Below are positions 19,729-29,234 of a DNA stretch of 40,785 bases, piece after piece. Within the stretch, counting starts at the first letter, position 1, and every line of letters begins with the position of its first letter. The notes beneath the pieces were generated by a model. The model did not search any database, was not told where the DNA came from, and saw only the letters and a list, made by a program, of their open reading frames with translations. The translations under genes and the position numbers were made by a program. This DNA is from Gnetum montanum. Its lineage: Eukaryota > Streptophyta > Gnetopsida > Gnetales > Gnetaceae. The stretch is from NCBI GenBank assembly GCA_015680685.1, contig MNCI01021389.1:199456-240240 (forward strand), given 5' to 3'.

Positions 19729-21305
19729 ATGGGGGAGATGGCCACCTATGCTAACCATTGGAGGCCCTTAGTTCTTTTACATTTTTTTTTGACACGTTTT
19801 TGTTTTCCACATTTTTGTTTTACACGTTTTTTTACATGTTTTTGTTTTACACATTTTTGTTTTACACGTTTTTGTTTTACAATTTCTTTAACTTTTCTTG
19901 TTTTTGTTTTACAACTTTCTTCAAATTTTCTTGTTTTTGTTTTAAAAATTTCTTTAACTTTTTTTGTTTTTATTTTTCAACATCGTTATACTTTTTCATT
20001 TTGTGTGTGTGTGTGTGTGATCCATCCTGTAAGTTTGTCACCCAATAAGTGTTCTTCATGATGGTATGAACTATTTTTCATTAATTGCTAATGTTTGGTT
20101 TTTACCTTTAAGTTATGATGTTGATACTAAGGTATGTTCTTTTGATATGGCAGGCAATGAGTTCACTTCATCCATCCATCGACGAAAGTCTATGGCTTCT
20201 CTTAGCTTGGAAATGTACAGTTCCTTTCTAATAAGAAATTTAACGAATCAGTGACTAGGTCTCTCTTAAACTAAGGAAGGACTCAAGGCTTGGAAAGGGT
20301 GTGACTTCAAGGGAACTTGATGCATTTGTGTTGGCCATTCTCTTGGATGCTTGGATGTTTTCTTCTTGAGTTTTCTTGCCATTCCGATGTTACCCAATTA
20401 TCGGAAGTTGAGACAATAAAAATAAGAAGTCTTTGCATGGTGTGGTTCTCACACATAAAAACACAAAACACAAAATAATAATAATAATAATAATAATAAA
20501 AACAAAGAAAAAAAAACAAAAAAGGGTGAGAATTCAAAGCACACCCCTTAGACGAAATAAACTTGGGTTACTAGCATTGGTTATGGAACCAAAAGTGTCC
20601 CCTCTAACTAAGGCCTTTCTCGCTTCCCATTCTCTCCTTTGTTTCATTAGAATGGTGGTGACTCTTTGGAGAGGCATTCTTGTTATTCAAGAGGATGAAT
20701 TGGCTGAATGAATTGATGTGAAGTCACTGGATGTGGTTGGTTTGAGGCCGGAGTTGGAATGAGATTTGCTCAGTCACATTAATCATGCAACACACAAGGG
20801 GCTGTACACCACCTTGTTCTTGGGATCCCATTCCATTCTCTTCTCTCCACCCTTTTCTTCACTGTTTACCTCATTGCCACTTGTATCACTAGTGTATATT
20901 TTGGTAAATGCATCGTGTTCTTTCTGGTAAACTCTTACGGTTAAGTCTTTAACTCTTGTTCCAAAGGACATTCCTAGAGCCTACGGACTCTTTGAATGTG
21001 GGTTTGTCAGGGCATTAAGGGCATGAGCCTGCTTTGGGGAGGACCCACTGACATTCCTATTTAGTGCACTAGTTAAATTCTTTCCCTGAACATTTTGCAA
21101 TTAATTTTATTTTATTTTGTTCATTTCCATTTTGACATCCATTTCATCGATGCTATAGTTGTCCCTATTTATCTATCTTTTTTGTTCCTTTTTCTTTCTC
21201 CATTCTAACGCTACCAGAGGTTCGCGATTAGTCATGGGGGTACGGGCCCTGATTTTTTCAATTATTTTTCCTAACCCCTACACCTTCGGTAGTAATCATT
21301 AATAT
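19729..21305 (+). other. Element 1 long 3' noncoding region
   Basis: It matches the reverse complement of about 29790-31130 in Element M block by block ('tttttacctttaa', 'gaattcaaagcacacccctta', 'gggcatgagcctgctttggggaggacccac'), so it is an old part of the element. It contains an expanded T-rich minisatellite at 19785-19990, a (GT)9 tract at about 20001-20018 and an (AAT)n tract at about 20475-20500. No conserved ORF was seen. Confidence 0.75.
19785..19990 (+). repeat. T-rich minisatellite, about 14-bp units
   Basis: Repeated 'cacgtttttgtttta' and 'acatttttgtttta' units, later drifting to 'ttcttgtttttgtttt'. Element M has only two or three such units at about 31045-31090 (reverse). Confidence 0.8.
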
Positions 21306-21651
21306 ATTTCTGTACTGACCTAAATTGTCAGTGTAAGGCTGGAAGGGAAACAAACACCGAGAGATCGTTGGGTAGGCACAGCTGACCTTGCCTTCGCTTG
21401 AGGGCAAGCTGGAAAAGGGAACGAAGGCAGAGTGCCTTGGATGGTTTGCACGTAAATCAACCAAGAACTTCCCCGAGCGTAAGCTACGGCTAGCGCTGGG
21501 GTTATCGTAAACAGTATGTAAACGGAATGCAAACGGCGATACGAAATGTAAATAAAGCGTACTGAATTATGAATGAAGCATGAACAAAGTTATATTTGTA
21601 AAGCATAAACAGAACTAAACAATGTAAATGGGAGGCAATAATGAAACTGTA

Positions 21652-21960
21652 TTATATTGTTTTAGAAAAATGTGCACCGGTCAAAGCGTAGTTGCACAAG
21701 TGTGAACGGAAAGTCAAACGCCTAGCCCCGGAAGGATATGATGCGACGATGTGAGAAGAACTTGAAAGCCAAAAAGCGGATGTGTTGAGCGCCCAAGGAT
21801 TGCAAGTTCTTTCCTCCTTCGGAATCGCCAATTTCTCCAATCTTTGCCTCTTCCAATCTTCTTCTCCTTCTTGCTGCTTTTGCTTTGCTTCTCTTTTTGC
21901 CTCTTTTTTTGCTTCCAATTTGTGTAAATTGGTAGGGTATTTATAGGTTTGGGCTAGGGT
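21652..21960 (-). promoter_or_regulatory. TATA box and leader-like segment within the insert
   Basis: On the minus strand CCTATAAATACCC (about 21937-21949) is a strong plant TATA box. About 30 bases downstream lies an AAG/GAG-rich segment that could encode a Lys/Glu-rich peptide starting at 21918. This looks like an LTR promoter with R/U5, or the start of a truncated gene. No family was recognised for the peptide. Confidence 0.5.
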
Positions 21961-22199
21961 TTTGGCTAGGGTTTACTTTGACCAGGTTCAATGTACTTTA
22001 CAACTTGTGGGTCATTTGAGCCCATAAAAAATACAAATAATTAGAAAAACAAGCCCTCAAGTTATAAAACTTTAGAAAAATTGGAAAGATTATGTCTAGT
22101 GGCGGCTTCCTTGATTAAAAATTATTATTATTTTTTGTTTTCTGCGTTAGTGGGCTAGAAAATTGGAATTTTCTAATGTTTGGTAAAAAAAATTTTAAT

Positions 22200-22610
22200 C
22201 ATCGGGGAGGACAGTAGAAGGTGATGCCTGGTGGTGCAGCGATGCAGTAGCGGCAGTAGGAGGAGTGACGCAGCAGCGGCAGCGCAGCGGGAGACAACGT
22301 GGCAGACAGGAGGGAGCAACAATGCGGTGGGGCAGAGGAAGCAGTGATGACAGGCAGAGAACAGCGGCAGCACAGAAACAGAGACGGTAGGCAACGCGGG
22401 AAAGATAGAGACCCGACAGAATCAGCGCGGCGACGTGGTGGCATGGTGAGCGATGTGGAGGCCGCGGGAACGCAGAAAATAGCGTCGGCAAGGAGGAAAC
22501 AACGGCGGCAGGGAGAAAAGTAGCGTGGCGAGCAGGGCAGGAGCACAAAAAAATAGCGTCACAGGCAGAGGCAGTGCAGGGAGAAAACAGCGGTGGCGGC
22601 GTCTCAGTAG
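22200..22610. repeat. GC-rich degenerate minisatellite inside the insert
   Basis: Irregular units of about 35-45 bp built from 'ggcagggagaaa', 'aaaatagcgtc' and 'gcggcagcg'. It starts just past the stop codon of the eight-cysteine gene. ORFs across it on either strand are Cys/Leu/Pro/Arg-rich composition artefacts. Confidence 0.6.
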
Positions 22611-22612
22611 TG

Positions 22613-23065
22613 TCACATATCTGCAACAAAGCGAGTAGTAGGGGTTCCTCGAACAATGTCGGAGCAAGCAGCGAGGGGCAAACGAAGAGATGGAGCGCAA
22701 AGCACCATAACTTCGAGAACGCCGACGACATCGTGCCGATGCTGAGAATCGAGGTCGTCGTTAATGGTGCTGCGGATACACTGGCAAAGCTGCACTGGGC
22801 CAATCTTCCCGAAAGCCAGAGACTCCTCCAGAGACACGAAAGCTTTGCAGCAGATACTTCTGCTCTTGCTGTAGAAAAATCCATACTTCTCCGTGGCCGC
22901 TACACATCTCCTCAACTTTGTCCCACATCTTTCATTCATGCCATTTCTATTTCCATTTCCATTGCTCTCGTCATTGTTATGAACTTCTGCAACTGAAACT
23001 GCTGCAAAACAGGTCAACACCATCACAGCAATGAAGACGCGTGAACACAATCTAGCCAAGACCAT
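22613..23065 (-). CDS. Secreted eight-cysteine (nsLTP/prolamin-superfamily-like) protein
   Basis: This 150-residue ORF is uninterrupted. It begins with a signal peptide (hydrophobic 'VFIAVMVLTCFAAVSVA', about residues 10-26), followed by an Asn-rich linker. The mature part has the plant eight-cysteine order: C-x6-C, then CC, then CQC, then C-x10-C, matching C-C-CC-CxC-C-C of nonspecific lipid transfer and related proteins. Spacings are about 6, 17, 20, 26 and 10. The first two cysteines are unusually close and the CC-to-CxC gap is normal, so the subfamily is unclear. A role in binding lipids, or as a small secreted defence or reproductive protein, is inference from the superfamily. It lies wholly inside the 2.26-kb insert with its own TATA box upstream and no obvious intron. 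A short C-terminal tail follows the last cysteine. Confidence 0.65.
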   Translation of the reverse strand: MVLARLCSRVFIAVMVLTCFAAVSVAEVHNNDESNGNGNRNGMNERCGTKLRRCVAATEKYGFFYSKSRSICCKAFVSLEESLAFGKIGPVQLCQCIRSTINDDLDSQHRHDVVGVLEVMVLCAPSLRLPLAACSDIVRGTPTTRFVADM

Positions 23066-23111
23066 GTTGTTAATTTATTCTTCTCAATAATGCTTTGCTC
23101 TTGTATGTTGA

Positions 23112-23163
23112 ATCTGCGATTGGTTGGATCTATGCTGGTTCTTATATTTTCGAGCGGTCAACG
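23112..23163 (-). promoter_or_regulatory. Putative promoter of the eight-cysteine gene
   Basis: Minus-strand AAAATATAAG at 23141-23150 is a plausible TATA box about 75-85 bp above the ATG, predicting a start near 23112. A W-box core TTGACC (23157-23162) lies just upstream, a class of site bound by WRKY factors. Confidence 0.45.
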
Positions 23164-23577
23164 CCTCTGCATCTTCAGCGGCATGATCTAAGTTGGCGGC
23201 CTTGTTTTCGTGATCGTGTTTGCTGCTGCTGCTGCAGCGTGTGTGGAAGTGGATCAGAGATATAGATCTGGGTATCCCAATTGCAGTTCCCTGCTTCAGA
23301 AATTTTTATGAATCCAGTGATTTTTGGATAGCGGGGAGAATATAGACTGGGTGCATCTCAGTGCGCTAGAACTTGGAAGCAACGAACACATCATTTTTGG
23401 TTGCAAGTCTAGAGGCAAAGGCTTCTTTTCTTTGAAATGCGGAGAAATCTGGAGAGAGTTAACAATAAGCAATCCTGTTATTTGTAACTATATTGTCTTG
23501 TGCATTTCCCATAATCCAAAGGCATGTGCATGTGAATAATAGCCGTTGTTCATGCACCATTGAGGCATACAAATTTC

Positions 23578-24093
23578 CATTCAAAGTACTAAGCTGAAAT
23601 TAGTGGTGTTTCAATCTCCAGATTTGTATCAGCCATACCACAACCTAGCTAATGAACTTACACCGAAGCAAGGTATCAACTACATTAAAATTCATCTACC
23701 CTTGCTAATATAAGATTGTGTTGTATGTGCAGATGGAAATCATAACAATGGAGGGGATCTAGAAGGAACACTTGGAATGGAGCAGTGCTGGAAGAAGCTA
23801 TGCAAGGAGCAAGACCGATGGTGCACTTACCGATGGACAACGAAAGGTGCAATCTTGGCGTTGGCAGCAGTAAGACTTCTTCTCTCTCTCTTTTCTCTCA
23901 GCTGCCAAATGAGGCCTGATATCAATGTAATAAGGTGTTCACTCTTGTTGTCATGAACATCAATTTGTTGAGTCTTGTAATGATGATCCGTTCACATGTC
24001 ATCCCATTAGTTTCCATTGAGTCAATAATCCCATACCTTCCCGATATTATTGTAATGAACTCAAGGACGAGTTTTAATTTAGTCATGGGGGTA
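23578..24093 (+). other. Element 1 3' region resumed and polypurine tract
   Basis: The sequence again matches Element M (reverse of about 29235-29740), including 'aaggtatcaactacatt' and 'tgttgtatgtgcagatgg'. It ends with 'aataatcccatacct', 'aactcaaggacgagtttt' and the tract ATGGGGGTA just before the LTR. Confidence 0.8.
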
Positions 24094-24856
24094 TGATGGG
24101 ATGCGATATCGCAGTGCATTGTCATATCTATAAATAAGAGGTGGCTCTCCCTTGTTTCCTCATCCTAGGCTAGACAGTAGGGAAACTCTGGCAGATTGAT
24201 CACTTCAGAGATAGAATATTTTCCATGTGCCAGCAGTAGGAGTCCTAAAGTGAACGAATCTTTATTCGAGCAAACATTGTACCTGAACATAAGTTTGTGT
24301 ACGGAAATAAAGACGAGCTTCTTGGATAAACCTTGCAGTGCATGGAATAGGATTTTATTATTGTTATTTATTAGTTGTCATTTATTACTTGTTATTTATT
24401 ATCTGTTATTTATTACTTTCTCTCTCAACCCTTCTCTCCTAGTTAAGTGCCTCAGTAGGACCACTTCGAGCATGTGTGTTATGCGTGGTGATCCCAGCAA
24501 TGATTAGCGTTTGGTAGCCACGGTTGCATCGGTTCAGGGTGTGTAGGGTAAGTGGGAAGGGATGCTGATGCTAGGTTAAATTAGACTTAGTTCATTAGTT
24601 AGAGTTAGTAATTAGTTTCTCAACCATTCAACTCAATAGCATAGGAGATAAAACATAAAAACTATAAAAATAATATACCTCGGACTTACTTAACCATACA
24701 TCGTGACAACTACAAGTAAGTCTGGGAAGAAAAGGAATGATTAACCCTAAGTGTTCCATGGGGGGTGTAGGCACTTAGTCTACAGAGTTCAACTGGATCG
24801 TGCGTGCTTCACTCGTATTCGTATGGTTGAGTGTAGGGGTATCCTGCCACTCATTA
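24094..24856 (+). repeat. Element 1 3' LTR
   Basis: It starts TGATGGGATGCGATATCGCA and ends CACTCATTA, the final CA having become TA. It matches the 5' LTR along its length apart from a roughly 35-bp U3 deletion and scattered substitutions. The U3 palindrome TGCGATATCGCA lies at 24102-24113 and the TATA box at about 24130. Confidence 0.93.
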
Positions 24857-24861
24857 GCTAC

Positions 24862-25873
24862 TTTTAAAGTTTTACAATTTTCTTCCATTATTCTTAATCA
24901 AGACCTAAGTCCCACACCATACATCCATAAAGAATTGTAGTTTGTACAATTGTTTCAATAAGATATTTTTAAATTTTCAAAATTCAACATTGTGATTGCT
25001 ACATTTATTATTCATTGTATATGAAGCCTTCTAGCCATGTGCAACTTGTTTTGATATATAATGCTTTCACTTATAATTTTGAGAGCATTCTACTCTCAAA
25101 TATTTGTATGTATTCACAGTTTCAAATTTTTTCTTATTTAGTTGAAAAATGTAATCTCTCTTATTAGTTCCACAAATTATCACTTTTGTTTTATTAATAT
25201 TCACCTTCATTTTGGTATATTCACAAAGCTTTTCTAGTTGATGTAAGATTGTTTTTAACTTTGTATTTGAATTTCAAATTAGTGATATATCATCTACAAA
25301 GATTAAAAGTTGTATCCATGATTCATCCACTTCAATGGCATGATTTGTAGGTGCGTCTTTAATCCACTCATGTAGTTCATCAATAAAAATGCATAATAAT
25401 ATTGGTGAGAGAGGAAAACCTTGCTTTACTCCTATATTACTATAAAATTGATAAGATTTTGTACTTTTTTATATTTTAATTTAAAAATTATTTTTGTCTA
25501 AATTTTGAAAAACTAGAATGAACTGTAAGTTTGATAAGTTTTCTTCATAATTGTTCTCTCACAATAAAGCCAAATGCTTTAATAAAATCAACAAAGCAAA
25601 TAAATGTTTTACCTTTTTCTCCTTTTGCTTATTCAATGCAAAATTTAAGAGTAACTAGATGATTTAGTATAAAGCATTTTTTTCTAAATCCTACTTGTGA
25701 ATTTGCATGTAAATTATTTTTTTCTACCCCAGGTCACAAGTTTTTCTTTGAAATCATACCTAACAATATTACAAACGAGTTAGTATTTATGATCAATATG
25801 TAATTATTTAAATCTAATTATTCTCCTTTTTATAAAAGTATAACAATTGATAAAGTCAATTTCTATTTGACTA
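24862..25873 (-). pseudogene. Degenerate LINE reverse transcriptase
   Basis: The minus strand, read through stops and frameshifts, shows an RT start block ('LYKKG.RLDLNNY', about 25870-25790), 'FVDFIKAFGF' (about 25590), the strong RT motif GVKQGFPLSP (25404-25432) followed by 'IDELHEWIKD', the catalytic box FVDDI (25286-25300), and 'KVNINKTKVIICG' with 'YKYL' (about 25200-25100). This is a non-LTR reverse transcriptase of RTE/L1-like type. Its C-terminal continuation is at 15431-15668 on the far side of Element 1, so Element 1 inserted into an already existing LINE copy. Confidence 0.8.
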
Positions 25874-26693
25874 TGATATTGTAGCACTAGCTACATCATC
25901 GTATATGCGATATTGCAGGATGCATGCCAACCTATAAATATAACACTTAGGTGCATAGGTTTGCGAGAGATTTCATTTCATAGTAACAGAATTCTTTCAG
26001 TTTGTTTTTGTGAATTTAGTCTTAAGTACTTAGAAGTGTGAATGCCTACAGTGTAGTATGACTTAGTGAATGGAGTCCTATTCAAACATCTCGTACTTAG
26101 GCACAAGTGTGACTAGCAATAAAGATTGAGCTATTTCATACTATTGTAGCATTCTCCTAGTTTCTGGTTTTACTTAGCATAATGTTTACTATTTTTCTTA
26201 GTTAATGTTTTACTATTTCATGCACTTTCTATTATTTTTGTTATTAAGCGATATAGATACGACTAATTTTGAGCACTAAGTGTAGTTATTTGATAACCCA
26301 GTAGTGTTATCGCTTGGTATGCTTAGTAGTCATACACTTAGTAATCCCATTGATGACTACATGAGTCCAAGGTGTGTACAAAAGATCAAGACCAGATATC
26401 CATCACCATAGGATAGAATAGATTCATTTATTGCTTGTCTTAGAGTTAGAAACTATTTTCACTTTACCATATTTGCTAAGAGAAATGGCCTATCAACATC
26501 AACATATCATATACCTCATTGTTAGCTAAACCATACACGTAGACTACACTAGCTCCATGTGAAAAGACAACGGTCTCAAACTTAAACCAATTACTAGCAT
26601 ATTCACATTGCCTTCTCCATAGATTACAATCTGGTTGTATGTGAACACCTGTGGCTTGTATGGTTGGGTGTTGGATTACTCCATTGCTCATCA
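25874..26693 (+). repeat. Element 2 5' LTR (divergent subfamily)
   Basis: The end CTCATCA at 26693 is followed by a primer-site relative. The start is placed at TGATATTGTAGC from the position of 'gcgatattgcagg' and the TATA box CTATAAATATA (about 25932-25942). The start is less certain than the end. Confidence 0.75.
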
Positions 26694-26694
26694 T

Positions 26695-26712
26695 TGTCAC
26701 TGTTGCTAGGGA
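26695..26712 (+). other. Element 2 degenerate primer-binding site
   Basis: TGTCACTGTTGCTAGGGA aligns with TGGCGCCGTTGCCGGGGA with several changes. It sits at the expected place after the LTR. Confidence 0.6.
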
Positions 26713-26827
26713 CAAGTCAATGTCTGCTAAGTAATTGATTTCACAAAGTTCATTATATCAGAATTCAAAGTTAAAACTCATAACCTAAACAAGTAAGCAC
26801 ACTTAATCAAACGTCTTAAACTGAAAC

Positions 26828-28390
26828 ATGGCTTCAAATAAGGATACATCATCACCTGCCAAGGAAACAAAAGGAAGCAATGATAGAATTAGTGATGAAG
26901 AAGAATGGAGTATGCCAATATATGAAAGGATCTCATATGCTCATCATGATCCTTATTATCCCAATTTCACTTTCATCTTTCATCAAGATAGGAAACTAAG
27001 GTAAAGGGATCTTCAAGGTAACATTGTTCTACCTCCAGAATGCTCAACATCCATCATGCTTTAGATAGCTCTAAGGGGCATGAATCTAAGCATGGCACTT
27101 GACTGGTATCATGTGACCAAACACATGATACGATCCTATGAGCCCATTGAAGAGCAAGTAAAGAGAGATGCTGCCATGGAAGTCAAACATGTCTAGAATA
27201 AGGGAAAGAAAGTCAACTCTCTTATTGTTCTAAAGAGCTTGGTGGTAATGCATTCATTGTTAAACAACTCCACCAAAATCATGAAGTTCATTCACAGATA
27301 CCTATCATCCGATTGGAAGAACCTATCAAAGTTTAACTACTTTCCATCCTAGCAGAGACACCTAAGAGGGAGGCTACTGACTCACAGTATAAGTAGGACC
27401 CAAGGCCAAGAGTTTCTGCCAGCTCCTACAGAGAAGAATACTAAAGTTATGAAAGGAGGACAAGCTGACACCGTTCTCCTACTACCTCATCCTCATCCTC
27501 GCAATCGTTAGTGAAATCTAATAGGAGGAGGCTAAGGCATTAAGACCATGATAGGGAGGAGAGAAGGACTCATGATCACAATGACTATTGCCTAAGGTAT
27601 TTAGACAAGGAAGATGAAGGATATGAATGCAAAAGATGCAGGGATCAAAGAGAGGATGAAGAAAGGTATAAGCATAGAAGGAGGTACTACTATAATAGAG
27701 CACACAAACCCGATCATGATGATAAATCCCTGATGGAAATCTATAGCATGATTAACATTCAGGAAGTTGTTTACATTTCGACCATGCACGTGAGGGATAG
27801 TCATATCAAATAGTTCAATATGAAAAAAATGCCAAGATTTGAGGGTGGTTATAATGTTGACCCACCACACCACCTCTAAGCATTCCATGATGCCTACTTC
27901 CTATAGAACATTGAAAGTGATTGGTAGAAGTTGAGGTTATTCCCATGAACACTAGTGAAAGAGGTAAAGAGTTGGTACATATTACTTGAACTTGAATTGA
28001 TTAGAAGATGGAGTACCATGCTAGAGATCATCAATGACAAATACCAAACCTACTCACGAGTGTCTAATTTAAGGAAACAAATCTAAGGATGAAAGCCAAG
28101 GACTCATGAAACCCTTGATGCGGCAATGGATAGGTATTATTCACTATTTCATGGATGCCTAGGCCATGGATTCTCACAATGAGAACAACTAAGGCACATT
28201 GGAGATGGGTTACAAAACAAGACTAGAGAGACCCTTGGGGTTTATGCTGAAGGCTGATTATCTGAAATAACTGCCCATTGAACTTAGAGATTCATTGACA
28301 AAGTGGTGAAGGAAGAAGGTGAGTTAAGAAAGTGAGAATCAGCTAAAGAATATAATATAGACTCATCCACTAGGAAAAGAGATGCACAAG
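26828..28390 (+). pseudogene. Element 2 gag (5' and central part)
   Basis: ATG at 26828 opens a frame reading 'MASNKDTSSPAKETKGSND', then 'YPNFTFIFHQDRKL', 'RDLQGNIVLPPE' (about 26960-27040), and later 'FEGGYNVDPPHHL.AFHDAY' (about 27838-27900) and 'INDKYQTYSRVSNLRKQI' (about 28032-28085). Several in-frame stops and frame changes occur. The blocks match Element 1 gag in order. The frame is cut at 28390 by the LTR of Element M. Confidence 0.8.
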
Positions 28391-29234
28391 TGATGAGCGA
28401 CGAGGTATCCCTATGCCCAACCATACGAATATGAGTGTACACGCATGATCCGGTCGAATTCCAAGGACTAAGTGCTTATGTGCCTTTACAAAACTCAGAG
28501 GGGTTAGTCAATCATTGTCTTCCCAAGCTTACTTGTATACTACGATTGTATGGTTAAGTAAACTTGAGGTATATGATTTTTATATATTTTTATGTTTTAT
28601 GTCCTAGTGCTACAAAGGGAGAGGTGAACTAATTAAGTAACCAATTTAATTTAACTAATCGACTATGCTCTAAATAGTCCTAATACCAGCATCCGTTCCC
28701 ACTTGCTGTCCACATCATAAACTAGTGCAACACTACTGGGATTACCAAACACTAATCGTTACTGGATTACCAAGTGTTCCACGCATGCTCGAAGTGGTCG
28801 TACTGAGTGTGCTTACTTGGGAGAGTTAACAAGGTGAGCGAGAGAGCATTAATTAACTAAGGAAAGCATTAAATAACTATAAATAACATTAAATAAGCAA
28901 TTCTGAATACTGCAAGGTTTATCCCAAAGTTCATTTTTATTTCTAACCACAAGGTGTGCTCAGGAACACAATGCTCGAATAAAGATCCATTCGCTTTATG
29001 ACTCCTACTACAGGCACTCAGAAATAATTCTAACTCTGAGAAGAAAAAAAGGGAAGAGTTCAGGTAAGGGACTAAGACTAATTAACTAACTTCCAAACCA
29101 AGTGTGCTTGCCTCTTATTTATAGGTGACAAGACAGGCCTCGATATCAGATGTCCGATATTGCTTGGAAGGCTCCAATATCGCATACACGATATTGCGGA
29201 TGTGATTTTGAGGCCCCGATATCGTGGCTCATCA
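28391..29234 (-). repeat. Element M 3' LTR
   Basis: It runs TGATGAGCGACGAGG to GTGGCTCATCA (plus-strand reading). The reversed TATA box lies at about 29116-29123. U3 has four diverged GATATC/GATATTG-type motifs at 29150-29225. Confidence 0.9.

Larger units (their letters stand above)
21311..23572 (-). mobile_element. 2.26-kb TSD-flanked insert carrying a host-like gene
   Basis: The insert interrupts sequence that is continuous in Element M. ATTTC occurs at 21306-21310 and again at 23573-23577, and the insert ends are TGTACTG and GCATACAA, giving weak TG(T)A...TACA(A) termini. On the minus strand it holds, in order, a promoter and an eight-cysteine gene, a GC-rich repeat, a second TATA box, a Lys/Glu-rich leader-like segment and an end in GGTCAGTACA. 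It might be a large solo LTR of another family whose U3 captured a gene, or another transposon. The class is unresolved. Confidence 0.6.
15669..24856 (+). mobile_element. Element 1: Athila/Tat-like Ty3/gypsy retrotransposon, pol-deleted, TSD GCTAC
   Basis: The element has two LTRs (15669-16458 and 24094-24856), a primer site at 16460-16477, gag, protease and a polypurine tract at about 24087-24091. It is flanked by GCTAC at 15664-15668 and 24857-24861. Between about 19690 and 19730 the sequence jumps from just past protease to the region that follows integrase in Element M, so RT, RNase H and integrase are deleted. A 2.26-kb foreign insert lies at 21311-23572. The two LTRs differ at roughly 6-7% of positions by eye plus a U3 indel, so the insertion is not very recent. 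It could have moved only with enzymes supplied in trans, or the deletions came later. Confidence 0.9.

Noticed and set aside
22195-22996. ORFs overlapping the eight-cysteine gene in other frames and on the plus strand
   Set aside because: They have low-complexity Cys/Leu/Pro or Arg/Gly composition, no motif, and extend into the GC-rich minisatellite.
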